Positions 22,941 through 34,098 of a stretch of DNA of 40,174 nucleotides are shown in pieces. Source of the stretch: Mnemiopsis leidyi (taxonomy: Eukaryota > Ctenophora > Tentaculata > Lobata > Bolinopsidae); the NCBI GenBank assembly GCA_000226015.1, contig JH153466.1, positions 6,770-46,943 of the forward strand, given 5' to 3'. Under the pieces are notes generated by a model. That model saw only the letters and a list, made by a program, of their open reading frames with translations, did not search any database and had not been told where the DNA came from. The position numbers and the translations under genes were made by a program. Every line of letters starts with the position of its first letter. Position 1 is the first letter of the stretch.

Positions 22941-23322
22941 AAAGTGAAATGACAGGAGAGATAAGATCTAAAAACTTTTATGTTACCATGACATGATTTG
23001 TTTCGAGTCGAGAGCTTTGTTTCAGTCAGATTGATTGTGATATAGTATTTACACGACCTATTTTGTGCTGAGTCAAATTGAGAAAGAAGAAGAATCAAGA
23101 AATCATTTATTTTACGAATTGCCTTTTTATGTTTTACTTATTATTTAAATTTCATGTTAAAATTTCGAAAAGTTTGATTCTTCGTGTCTTGCCGTTATAA
23201 AAATAGTTTAATGTCTATTGAGTTTTGAAAAGTTCAAATACGAAAAACGGTTCTGTGTCAAATGTATTTATCCCGTGTTCCAAATATAGCTAAGATCCCC
23301 AACCCAATCAGCTAAACTCTAT

Positions 23323-26300
23323 ATGGTTAAACGGAAAGGGGGAGGAAAGAAGCAAGTTCTTCACTTATCAGAGTTTCTCGGAGATGCCGCCCCAGTGACA
23401 CCAGCAGCCCCGCCTGTATGGACTGATGATTGCCCTACTGATCTCAGCTTGCCTGGTTTGTTTTTAGAACTTTTGAAATTTGGTGCCCCCTGATGAGTTA
23501 ATTGTTCTAATGATTAATTTATCAAAATATCTTATTGATCATTGTCATTAGAAACCCCCCTATTTGTGCGTTTTGGGGGTTCCGTGGGAAAAAAATTCAC
23601 TGCACCTCCAATGTTTAAGTTTGAAACTTAATTTCGAAATCTGTCGTACAGAATTGTTTGGGGTTCAAAATAGTGTTGGGATCAAGCCGCTATCTCATTC
23701 AGCTTAGCCTGTGGATCTCTCTAAACTTCGAGGGAATTTTGAGGCTAACTTTTTTACCTCACTGTTTTTTCAAGTTACATTGTACCTACTGTGAATAAGT
23801 TATGAGGATGATACTCGCAGCCTTTGTACTATTGAGGACGGGGAGTATTTTGGCGAGGTCAAATTGAGGCTAACCGCCTGTTTAAGGAGGGAAATGAGGC
23901 TAACTAATTTTATTTTGCGTATATCTTNNNNNNNNNNNTAACTAATTTTATTTTGCGTATATCTTCAGTTACCAACATCGGTAATGGTCGACCATGTATA
24001 AGTTATAAACATTAATCGATTACCTATCATCTAAGTAATCTATTGACACATAATCGAGGATGAAAGAGGCCAAAATGAGGCTAACAAAATTGTGAGACGG
24101 AAATATTTCTTAAGGTTAAGGTACCTCTCACAGCATTGCAGATATAACGATGCAACTTATGGAATATATACAATCGAGGACGGGGAGTATTTTAGCGAGG
24201 TCAAATTGAGGCTAACCACTTGTTAATGGAGGGAAATGAGGCTAACTTCATTTTTAGTGTATAACTTGCACTATTAACATCAGTCATGGTTAATCATGAA
24301 TTAATAGTAAAAATTAACCGATGACCTATTATCTCAGTATTCCAGTGGCACATGACTGATGTTGTGTGAGGTACAATTGAGGCTAACAAGATTTTTCAAC
24401 AAAACTAGTACACTAATAATTATGAAAATGTTAAATTGCCTTAATCTAAGTAAATGTCAACCCTATCAAGCCGGTTGTTCCAAATTTTCCAAATCTAAGT
24501 CTAACTTGTGTGATAAGCTCAGTTCACTAAACGTAATTAAGTAATTAGAGATTATACCATGAATGGTTTGACGGTACATCCTGTACCACAATCCTGAGTG
24601 AAAGCCCAAAACTAGTGAATTCTTTAATTTAATTGGCATCTGAATATCTCATGCAAAATGTTAGGCTGACTTTAACCCACAACTAATACTCTTATACTCC
24701 TTAGCATAGGATTTCGGACAATTTGTACCATGTAAATTATTGAAGAGGCTGAGACAAAAGTAGACGCAACGACAATAAATTGTATTGTTGGAGCTGTAAA
24801 CTTGTAAAAATGATTAGCCTCATTTTAACCTCAGTGAACGCTCTGCTACATTAAGTCACTTAATTATAATACCTCAACATACTGTCAAGTTAATAAACGT
24901 TATCAAGTTTGAATAAATATACCTATCATTAGAACGTGACGGCAAAAAAGGTGGCTGGTGCAGTGGTTAGCCTCAATTTGCCCTCCAGTAACGTGATGCA
25001 CAAGATTTGACATTCAATTTTACTAATCATCTTTCCTCGATTCCAACATTCGAAACCCTAGACCAAAAATATTGAAAAATAATGTCAATAAGTGGTTAGC
25101 CTCATTCTCCCCTCAAAAATCGTGTGATATGATCGCTGATCAAATTTGTCATTTTACAAATATCTTCAAGTTCCAAAATTATTTATAATAGCAAGCCCAA
25201 GCTACTTCTAAAAGAAAAATAGTCCCGTTCTATCAGTTAGCCTCATTTAATCCTCCTTAAAATGCCAAACATTCGGGGGTCGGATGACCAGGGTGCAGCG
25301 ATAGTGAACTGAGGAGGTATTTACGACAGGGTCAGCACATAATTCTTATTTATAAGCAATATAACAACGAAAAATTTGCGACTTTTTTGTTAGCCTCATT
25401 TTGCCCTCTCATAATGAAGTAATGAGAAATCTACCCTCTTTTCTTCAGATTCTAAATCGCAATGATCAAGAGGTTCAAACTGACATGCCACCCACTTCAT
25501 ATTTTACTTATAAAGCAATGATAATCACGTCGCAAACCCACCTTTAAAGACATGCTGTTAGCCTCAATTTGACCTCGGCTAAATGTAACCACCATGTGAT
25601 GAATCAATAGTCCAAAGTCTGAACTAGTGGTGTGTGAAATATTTTTACTCTACCCCAAAAGTCATGGCTGTGACAAACCGACAAAGTCAAATTTCGAAAA
25701 TTCGTAAAATTTTCGGCGCACAATCCTAATGACAATGATCTATTTGATTTTTCTTACCTGTCTTAATTTTGCCCTACTTACTTCTCCACTTCTCTGCTCT
25801 TGTCAATGAAATTGTAAAAACCGTTTATTTCAGCTCCATCTGTCTATGACCCTTCATCAACCAGAATAGACATAAGTTCACTTCCTAGCGCACCCAGAGC
25901 TCAAAGAGAGGGAAGTTTTGATCCCAGCAGAGTGCCGAGAAGTCCTCCTTTTACCGCTTATGTTGGAAACCTCCCGTTTGATTCAGAGAATGAGGATGTT
26001 ACCGAAATGTTTGCAAGAAATACGGTAAGAGTAATTAACATCACAACTGGTATTTCGGTCACCTTTTTAGACCTTGCATTCAGGATGGCGCTGAGTCTTA
26101 CAGCTTATTGGATTAATCACGGCTCACATTTGCTAAACGCGCGTAACGCGCGACGCGCGCGGCGTTGCGACAGATTTCCAGTGCATGGGGCTGCCCGTAA
26201 CGTCACCATAATCTTGAGTTGGGATAAAAGTAGAAATGAGCGTTTTTAGTTTCTCAATAGGCTGAGATTCAAAATCTTTCGTTGCCAAAATATCATTGCT

Positions 26301-28185
26301 CGAGATGATAACCTTCTGTGTCTTATTCACTTCCTACACTCAACTTCAGGTTAAAGAGGTACGCCTCATGAAGGACAAAGCGACGGGACATTTCAAAGGT
26401 TTTGGATATGTTGAATTTGAGACAGCCGAGGGTTTGATCGAAGCTCTGAAGATGAATGAGAAGATAGTGAGAGGTCGTCCGATAAAAATAGACGTCGCTA
26501 CTACTGCAGGAAACAGAGATGGTCGGGAAGGTTAGTAAAGGCGGCTACGTTTTGCTTTACATACATGTACTTATGTTGATGCACAAACTTCTATGTAGAT
26601 TAACGCACAGGACTGTCAGCGAAACCAACCCCAACAAGTTGTCTGACTTTGTCCGACCCTCATTCGAAGCGAATGAGAATAAAATGTCAGGAGGGTGCGC
26701 GCTGCCGTACAACCGATTACTGATTAGTGATTCCACCTTTATCCCAGGACAAACAGATAGATGGGACCGTGACAGAAACAACGACGGCCCCAGAGAACGT
26801 ACTCCTTATGTGGATACAACTAGTGATGACTGGCGGCGTGATGTGAAACCACAAGATGATACCGGTCCTGCTCCTTACCAGTAAGTGATAATGAGTCTAA
26901 CCGGTAGCCGGTGGTTAGTCACAGTTAGAAACTCCGATCCAGTTAAAATGTACCTGTCATTTCGTTCTACTATGTTAGCCGAAAGGTCACTTTATGACAT
27001 GCAATATGTGAAAGAACCAACAAAACCACTGTCCAGGAGACGTGGACCAAGACGTTATGATGAGGATGGAGAGAGGAGTCCTCGCAGATACGAGGATAAT
27101 GATACCTTTTCAAGGAGCGAGTTTGGCACCAAGATGAACGAGGCCGCCAAGGAACCTTACAAACCGTTAGTCAGAGTTATCATGAGATTTACCGATTGTA
27201 TAAGAATAGGAAATTGCCACATTCCACAAAAATGTATTCAATCTTTTGTTCTTGAATTTTACCGCAAAGTTGACTGATCATTCTGTGTGCGATTAAGGTC
27301 GTTTCTCAGGAGGCAATTCGTTTGTCTTTGTGTGAAGTACAAGAATTGCATTGGCTGTTGCATTCCTCTGATAATCATTATCATATTTTTCCACAGGAGA
27401 TTCCGTGACGGACATGATGACCGTGATGGGAGTGATCGCAGTGAGCGAGAAGCGTGGGGCCGGGACCGTGGCAACAGAGATGACAAGGCTGAACAACCGT
27501 GGGTCCGCATGGGCGAGGGTGCTTCTAATTCCCCCACTTCTGAACGTCCTAGACTTAACCTGAAACCTAGAACTGCTCCTGTGAACAACGAAGAGAAAAA
27601 GTCAGATAAGCCCAACCCGTTCGGTAAAGCCAAGCCTGTGGATGTCAGGGAAAGCCCGGAGGGAGGAGAGAGGAAGCCTGCTCCAAAGGTTGGTCCTAAT
27701 TACGAAGTGTTTTTAGAAAGCTTGTAGGTTGAACTCATTTATGTACTGAACAATAGGATGTTTTTAACTTCATTTTCGCAAAATGACAGCCACCAGTTTG
27801 ACCGAACATTTTTCTCAGTCCAATCCGTTTGGATCAGCAAGACCAGCGGACACGGCCAGTTGGAGGAGTAACAGAGTACAGGGCACCGGCCCGATTAAAA
27901 CTCCAACCGCTCAGAAGGTGCCCACCGTCACGAAGGACGACGTCTCGGATGAAATAGTGAGAACTGCGTTTTATCGTATATTTCTTTTTCCAAAGATTTT
28001 TTCAAAGATTTTTTCCATGTTTTTCCACGCTTAGATCGTACAAAGCTTAGGGTTAGTGCAATTTCTATAATCATTCCCGTTTGTTAATCGGTCTTATTCT
28101 TTGATTCCCTATTATTAACAAAACTTAATTTCAGATCACCGATTCCAACAAGTTCATGATACTAGACGAGGAAGAAACTATGTGA
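23323..28185 (+). CDS. EIF4B: Eukaryotic translation initiation factor 4B
   Basis: Eight coding exons (23323-23455, 25834-26024, 26350-26530, 26748-26880, 26986-27165, 27397-27688, 27819-27956, 28135-28185) sum to 1299 nt, 432 residues. eIF4B stimulates eIF4A helicase during cap-dependent scanning. The N-terminus (KKQVLHLSEFLGD) matches the family start. The linker SRVPRSPPFTAYVGNLPF leads into one RRM with RNP2 YVGNLPF (87-93) and RNP1 KGFGYVEF (124-131); the RRM is split by intron 2. A D/R/Y/G-rich stretch follows, then the conserved RPRLNLKPRTAP and the NPFGKAKPVD motif. A second NPFGSARPAD comes after the exon 6-7 junction, and the acidic end is FMILDEEETM. Exon 7 uses the acceptor TTTTTCTCAG; reading on past exon 6 would instead end at 27727. 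Human eIF4B is 611 aa. Confidence 0.92.
23834..24246 (+). repeat. 342-bp-offset direct duplication inside the intron array
   Basis: About 72 bp at 23834-23904 recur at 24176-24246 with only a few differences. Both copies run from GAGGACGGGGAGTATTTT through GCGAGGTCAAATTGAGGCTAAC to GGAGGGAAATGAGGCTAAC. The sequence between the copies is less similar. It indicates segmental duplication of a two-motif block. Confidence 0.8.
23928..23938. other. Assembly gap (11 N) with duplicated flanks
   Basis: Eleven N bases separate two identical 27-bp stretches (23901-23927 and 23939-23965), both starting TAACTAATTTTATTTTGCGT. The gap was probably placed between overlapping contig ends, so the true sequence may have no gap and one copy fewer. 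Confidence 0.85.
26070..26260. repeat. CpG-rich segment in EIF4B intron 2, probably a dispersed repeat
   Basis: A short run near 26137-26166 (AACGCGCGTAACGCGCGACG, then CGCGCGGCG) is strikingly CpG-rich compared with the AT-rich intron around it. It is followed by GTGCATGGGGCTGCCCGTAA, a small imperfect palindrome. No coding sense is seen. Repeat class unknown. Confidence 0.35.
26637..26712 (+). repeat. Dispersed repeat, copy 2 (intron 3 of EIF4B)
   Basis: This matches the minus strand at 2683-2770. The core CTCATTCGAAGCGAATGAG is an imperfect palindrome with 8-bp arms around AAG. It ends in GGAGGGTGCGCGCTGCCGTAC, shared base for base with copy 1. It fills the middle of a 217-bp intron, so its insertion left only short intron edges. 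Confidence 0.75.
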
Positions 28186-28575
28186 TTGACATTATAGGAA
28201 GTTGTTATTTAGGACTTTCTGTTTAACTAAAAGCTAGTGTCTCCTCTGTGTCATTTAATTAGGTAGCTCATTTTATGCGGGATTCTACTATTTATGTTTT
28301 TATTACTAAACTGTGCCAAGTTTGCCTTTGATTATTGTGTCTAAAATTTGTCACCGAACGGCTCTTTCAATCTCTCTAATTTTTGTCAGTTACTTCGCAA
28401 TTTTGTCTTAAATTTTGTGGTCAGTGGTCGGTGGCCCAATTTCCGATTACATCATTACTCATTCAAGCTTGAATGATTTGCTGGTAAATACGAATTTTGT
28501 CCTAAAAATTCCTATTTAAAGACTAAAGCTGACACGTGAGTTTAGAAAGTGACCGTTTTGTGACAAATTGGAGAA

Positions 28576-28581
28576 AATAAA
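28576..28581 (+). terminator. Candidate EIF4B polyadenylation signal AATAAA
   Basis: The first plus-strand AATAAA after the EIF4B stop codon, about 390 bp downstream. Assignment is by position only. Confidence 0.4.
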
Positions 28582-28925
28582 ACCCAAATTTAAAACATAA
28601 AAAGATTAAAAAGGCATCATAAAAATAGCCAATAAATCGTTCAAGGAACATCAAACAATGCAAAGCCAGTAAGCAAAGCTTCGTGTACCATTAGAAACGT
28701 TTGCAAATAATACGTTATCTCCACGTTCATTAATGAACAAAATATCATGTAAGCAATAGAATTAGAATAAGAAAAGCCCTCTACAAAACGAATAAAAATA
28801 TAAAAGCTATAAATATTAACAGAGAACATCATTTTAACTGGATTAACAGAATATTTATAAACACTATAATAATATCAGAACAGCATAATTAACGGAATTG
28901 CTTTAAAATCAGGATATAATTTTGA

Positions 28926-28977
28926 AAATCCCAAATAATAAGTCATGTTTCAAATCCCAAATAATAAGTCATGTTTC
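28926..28977. repeat. 26-bp perfect tandem duplication
   Basis: A unit beginning AAATCCCAAATAATAAGTCA occurs at 28926-28951 and again, unchanged, at 28952-28977. Being perfect, it is likely a recent slippage event. Confidence 0.85.
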
Positions 28978-29004
28978 AGTCCTGTTGATCACAGTCGATC
29001 AAAT

Positions 29005-29010
29005 TTTATT
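29005..29010 (-). terminator. Candidate polyadenylation signal of the Tigger-derived gene
   Basis: AATAAA on the minus strand (TTTATT on plus), about 325 bp after that gene's stop codon. Confidence 0.4.
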
Positions 29011-29334
29011 GCACTGGTGAAAACTCTTGACAACTCCAGAGTTTTAACATGCAGTAGCCGCAAAAAATGTGCTCAGTTTTAGATGGACCTTCTCAATCCT
29101 GTGCTCCTACGAATCCCCATCCAGCATGAAATACAGTCGACAGCGTTTGCCAGCCGAATATTTTAAACCAGGAATGTGCATTATGGTTAACAGTAACTGT
29201 ATGAATTTCGAACTTGGTAAAAATGTCTAAACATTGGACATAAGAATTAGATTTAGACTGGTCATTGTTCAAGAGTACAGAAGTTTGACCACAAAACGAT
29301 GTCGACTGTGGGTATGAAGTTTTTTCCCCAGGCA

Positions 29335-32300
29335 TCACAGTCGCTGTAGAGCATATTTTCTGTACTCGTACAAAACGTCCTTGAGAATTCCCGCAACTCC
29401 TACCTGCTGCTCCACATAAGCTATAAACTTGTCCAACCCAATCAGAGCGTCATTCTTCGAGACCAGTTTCGGTTTGATGTTGGTGATGCCCATAAGAGCG
29501 TGTAGTGCAGGCCAGGCATCAGGGGTGGTGGGAGAGAGTGGTGAGAAGGGAGGCATGGTAGGTGACGTCAGACCGGCGCCTCCTGATGTCATCATGCTTG
29601 CACGCAGGATGTTGTCTATGATGCTCTGTGGGTGTAATGGTAGGTTGGCGTTGTTCAGCAGCTGGTGGGTCAGATTGGCCCGCTGTTTCTTGGCCGGGTG
29701 CTGGTCAGGGTGGGGTAGATGAGTTCCGGTGGTCCGCTTTATCGGCTCTGAAATCCCCGGAATTGTGATGTTTGGAAGTTGTTTAGCGCTTCGAGGTGAG
29801 CTCATCACTTCTTCGTATGCTGGCGGACTGTGCTGAGTTTCTGAGAAGTCCGAAGTCAGTTCCATCATGGATCGAGGACTGGTGCTGTCTTTATCGCTGT
29901 CCATTTCGGGGGAATCAGCTGCTTGTAGGGAAAGTCTAGTATGGCAAATCTGGGTCGCTAAATCCAAGAGCTCTAACTCGTTGGGAATACGAAACGGCAC
30001 CTCTGACGGTCTTTCGTCCGCCATGTACCTGCGGTTATTTTTGTGTAGGCTTTTAGATCATTTGCTTACAGTGGCAAATGTAGCACAGATACAGTAGTGA
30101 AGTTACATACGTAACAACCATATTTAGGAGGACGAATTTTAAAGAATAGCATGTCATTCGAAAGCAGCGAAGTTGCAAAGTGGAACAATAAAGTCGTTGG
30201 TAGAACTAAAGCTCGTGGGCTAGGCTATACCATAACAAGTCATGTGACCAAGATCGGTTAGAAATCTGGCAGCTCACTGGCTGTGGCACATCATGTGCCG
30301 TTAGTTTCCTCGCCACTATGACTTGCAAGTGTAACAACTCTATTAGAGTAGCGGAAAAGAAAGGCGTAGGCTGAACTTTAAAAGGAATTTTCAGCGAGTT
30401 GAAATGTTAAATATTACAATCAAGAAGGATGTTGATTGTTCACGCAAATGTAAATCGTCCTAGTAAACTTTTGTATATAGGCAGGCCGGTACGTGATTAC
30501 ATACCACTGCTTCAAGAAGACGCTCGGTATGGCAGGAAGGAGTTCCGACAGCAGGTGAAGGTGCAGGTCAGGAAGAGGGACGTTGTGCTCTATCTGATAC
30601 CAGTGTTTCCAGGTAGACGTGATCTCGTTCACTTCTCCCCACTCCTCCTTCAGCATCTCAAAACATCTGCGAATCATATAGTTATAACATTTGTGTCACA
30701 GTCACACTATTTGTAACAAGTTCAGTACAAAGTAGTTCAAATGCACTGTTTTTGATAACAATCTCATTACTTACTAAACAAGAAGCTTGCTAAAGAAGCT
30801 TTTTTGTGATGGCAGATGAGGGGTAAAATTTTGCCCGCTTTCAAAATTTTCCAAGCACCAAGGACCGCCTTAATTGAATAGATCGTAACCTTAACACTTA
30901 AGACTTAAAGTTTTAGAATTCTAAGATAAATAGATCAAATCAATGCTATTGCGTAATTACGACTACAAGAATGATAAATTTATTCCCGTGTCAAACAGAA
31001 AGCAGCAGATCGAAAAAAGGAAAGATCCCAGAAATTCGATTCATGAGTCAGCGTGGCCCCAAATTAATGTGTTGCTATCCTAGAGATAGCAATTTCAGGG
31101 CATGTTTTAAGGCGGGAAGTAAGGCGGCGTCAATTGATCACGATAGAATCGCATTCATATCTGAACTCAAATAAGAATGGGATGTTTAACTTTAACATCT
31201 TATTCTTAACTTACTGTTGCGCTTAAAGTGAGTCCAAAGTTAGCGAGGTTAAAAAAATAAAAGTAATAAAATTGTAAAACTAAGGCTCGATTAGTAATTA
31301 TTGTATAATAGCGTAATGCAGTTTCTTTTTACTTGGATCGTTAATGTGGCGACTGCAGAACTTACTGAACAGAGATACAAAATCATAAATACCTTCTTAA
31401 ACTCAGATTTCTGCAGAAGTCTTTGTCTGCCATCCAACCTTTAGCTAACTGTGTTCTGTACCGTGCCTTAAGTGATCTGGAAATAGTTGCTGAAGGAAGC
31501 GACCTATTCGCTACGTAACATGGAATCTTAACAGTCTTGATTTGTCCCTCGTTACAGGTCAGGTGTTCAGGATGATAGAGCGAGTTGTCAACAATTAGGA
31601 CGGCTTTTTGAGGTAGGTCTCTGGCAGCGAGACTTTCCCGAACTTGCGGTACAAAAGTAGAATAAAACCAGTCCGTAAAGATGTCCGGCGTGAGTTCGTG
31701 GGTTTCTCCTTTTCGGTAGAGCAGAACTGGAGGGGATGAGTTGGTGGCGTCGGTCTGGAGCATGTTGACGTTACTTTGGGGGACTGTGACGTCATGTGGT
31801 CCGGGAGAAACTGCTTCAGCTTTTGTGGTTGTACTTTGAATCTTTAAGGAAATACACGCCACAGCAGAAACGACAGCTTCGTTGACATCAGCGCTCTGAG
31901 TTGTTGCATCGCAGAACTGAGGGGCTCGTTCCTTCCCCTCTCCGTTAGTAATCACGGTCTTCACATCCCTGTCTCCAGCCACTGTCTCTTTAATGTTTTC
32001 CGGCTTTATAACTTCCTCTTTTACTTTAGGCAGATTCAGGGGAACCTCGTTATCAACTGTCGGAGGAGAAGGAGGAGGTTTCAAGTTTACCCTCCCGGGT
32101 TGGGTGGTGGGGGTTGTCGGTTTCTCTAGCTCCGGAGGAACAACGTCTATTGGTTCCTGATATCGACCTAGGATATTTAGGGAGAGTTTGTGGGTTGCAT
32201 CCATGTTAGTGCAGGTTATGAGAGTTAGTTTCTCTGTTTGGGTCTTGACGTTGTATTCCGGGGGAGAGGGAGGTGGATCTTTCCATAGAAGACATGTCTC

Positions 32301-34098
32301 GTCCACACAGTACACCTGGGATGTGTGTTTGTGTGTGTTAGATTATAGTGGTAGTGGTACTGGTAGTACCAGAGTCATAACAGCTTTTGGTCTCATTTGG
32401 TAGTCTCACTTTGTCTCTTATCTCAGCCTCAACAACATTGTTTAGTGGTACTGGCACTGGCAGCATAGCCCTATCTATAATTCTTAAAGTAAAGAAGAAA
32501 GGTAGTTTTGGGAGAGGTCACAAAGTTGCTGTCATTACCGTTCATTCGCCACACTTACTTATTTTCTACTTTAACATTGCTCCCCATTAGCCATTTAACT
32601 CTCACACAAGTTTAGCGTTTTTAATGTGAGAATAAAGGAACATTGAATAAGGAATGGAGGGAAAACTGAGACTACCGAATGAGTTATTCTGACTTATTGA
32701 GTCGATATGACTGACGCGAACAGCGTTTAGACATTTCCTAGAAGTAAGACGACCCCAGACCAAACCCCTGGGGCCGGAGTCAATTATTAGTTACCTGTCC
32801 GGGTGTCAGGTTTTCTTGTCGCAGATTTGCTTTGAGATGGCTGACAAACACTTTCTCGGAATCTATTTTACATTGCTGAAAATGAGGAAAATATTGAAAT
32901 TCATTAATTATGATCAGTAATTTCAAGTCCAAAGCGACTGAAATCGACTTTCGACATATTGCCATATTTGATATTGGCCAACACAAAATTACGGTAAAGA
33001 TATCTGAACCGGAAACTAAGCAATTTTCAATCCGTATTCAACATAACCAATTTGGCAATATTATCGAAATTATTTGTCAAGCTCACAGCAAGGATAGATA
33101 ATAAAAGTTTTTCATATTATATCACTATCAGCATCTGTATCGAAGTAAAGGTTGTTGGTGCTGGAAGTGTCAGTGGCACAATAGTACTAGTAGCAACTTA
33201 AGGACATGTAGGCACATATATGATCAATACCCCAGTCTTAAGTTTAAAGTAATCTAACTGGGTGATTGTCGCGATTTACCCGATAATGATATCTTTTTGT
33301 GCTCAAAACCGGTTAAAACGAGACTCACGTGAGTACTTTTGATGTCAGAAATGCCATGTCGCTCTTTAAAACGAGTCAGCCAACCCTACAGAAAGTCAAG
33401 TATTAGCATAACTATAATAATGATTCTAAATGAAAATCCCTGAACTTAAATGCGGGAATTTTCTTGCCCACGATTATATAAATTGTCTTGTATTGAAATT
33501 GTTTCTTGGCACATCATATAAAATGCCAAAACTTCTAAAATTTTACTGTACTCATGGACATGTATCTCATAGTAAATGTAAGGTACCCTGCTGGCCGTGA
33601 AGTGAAGGCTAACTTTCAGAATCTGACTGTACATTAGAGCTTTGTCACAGAGTTGTCCGTTGTCCACCTCCAGGTTCATCGATCTCTGTAACTTAAACCT
33701 GCCAAAAATTAAAATTGTTTGTATTACTTTTTTCACGAACAATTAAATAGCTGCAGTAGATTTGCTATGAGTAAAAAATTTACTATCGATATTAGCCATA
33801 TATCGACAAAATAAGTTTGCTCATTTTGCTCCACGATCGCAAAGACTGAAAGTGTGATCATTATTTAGAGCATAAAGACGGAGGGAGAGGCAGAAATGAA
33901 ATCTAACCATTGAAAAACTGCCTCGTTCATGCGAGTAATTTTGGAGGGATTTTTAGGAGAGGCCCTGACTCGTCTCTTTTGCTTAGTTGACCCCCAGTGA
34001 TTTGTGACTTCTACAAACTGTTGCCCGTTGTTCATCTTTCCCAATCTTCTTATTATCATGAAATGCAGGGTTAGTGAATCAGAAAGTTTGCGAGTCAT
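29335..34098 (-). CDS. Host-like gene derived from a Tigger/pogo (CENP-B-type) transposase, seven exons
   Basis: Exons (minus) 34098-33908, 33698-33587, 33385-33329, 32875-32795, 32315-31393, 30666-30505 and 30028-29335 join in frame to 739 residues. Residues about 1-55 resemble a degenerate psq HTH. Residues 60-120 form a CENP-B HTH (AVFQWFKLQRSMNLEVDNGQ, LCDKALMY, FTASRGWLTRFKERHGI). The DDE_1 domain starts ENLTPGQVYCVDETCLLWK (first D, 152); LTLITCTNMDATHKLSLNILG follows, then about 140 residues of P/T/V/K-rich insertion, then LTPDIFTDWFYSTFVPQV and AVLIVDNSLYHPEHL (second D, 390). Where the third D is expected (QPxDQGVI..FK..YR) it reads LPSATISRSLKARYR, with Ser 422 in that position, so catalysis should be lost. 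The last 230 residues are a non-transposase tail with PPAY, KKQR and a helical end. The psq start is least certain; 5' UTR exons are unknown. DNA binding is inferred. Confidence 0.82.

Larger units (their letters stand above)
23456..25833 (+). repeat. EIF4B intron 1 carrying two convergent arrays of a GAGGCTAAC motif
   Basis: The 9-mer GAGGCTAAC occurs at 23741, 23876, 23896, 24077, 24208, 24238 and 24379. Its reverse complement GTTAGCCTC occurs at 24966, 25095, 25236, 25389 and 25557, plus a one-mismatch copy near 24813. In nearly all cases a second GAGG lies 11 nt upstream in the motif's own direction (9 nt at 23896 and 24238). Spacing between units is about 130-180 bp, while the sequence between motifs is mostly unrelated. 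The orientation flips once, near 24.4-24.8 kb. I interpret this as a non-autonomous element with sub-terminal binding-site repeats, or a regulatory array; no family is recognised. Confidence 0.8.
28186..29334. other. Convergent 3' region between EIF4B and the Tigger-derived gene
   Basis: This is the only tail-to-tail interval of the window, about 1.15 kb. It contains 3' UTR-like AT-rich sequence for both genes, a 26-bp tandem duplication and one polyadenylation signal for each strand. A minus-strand open frame at 29093-29338 overlaps the downstream gene's stop and is not supported. Confidence 0.5.

Noticed and set aside
27783..28034. Start of a separate small gene at 27783
   Set aside because: The segment from 27819 fits EIF4B as exon 7 with a perfect acceptor and phase; the upstream ATG is intronic.
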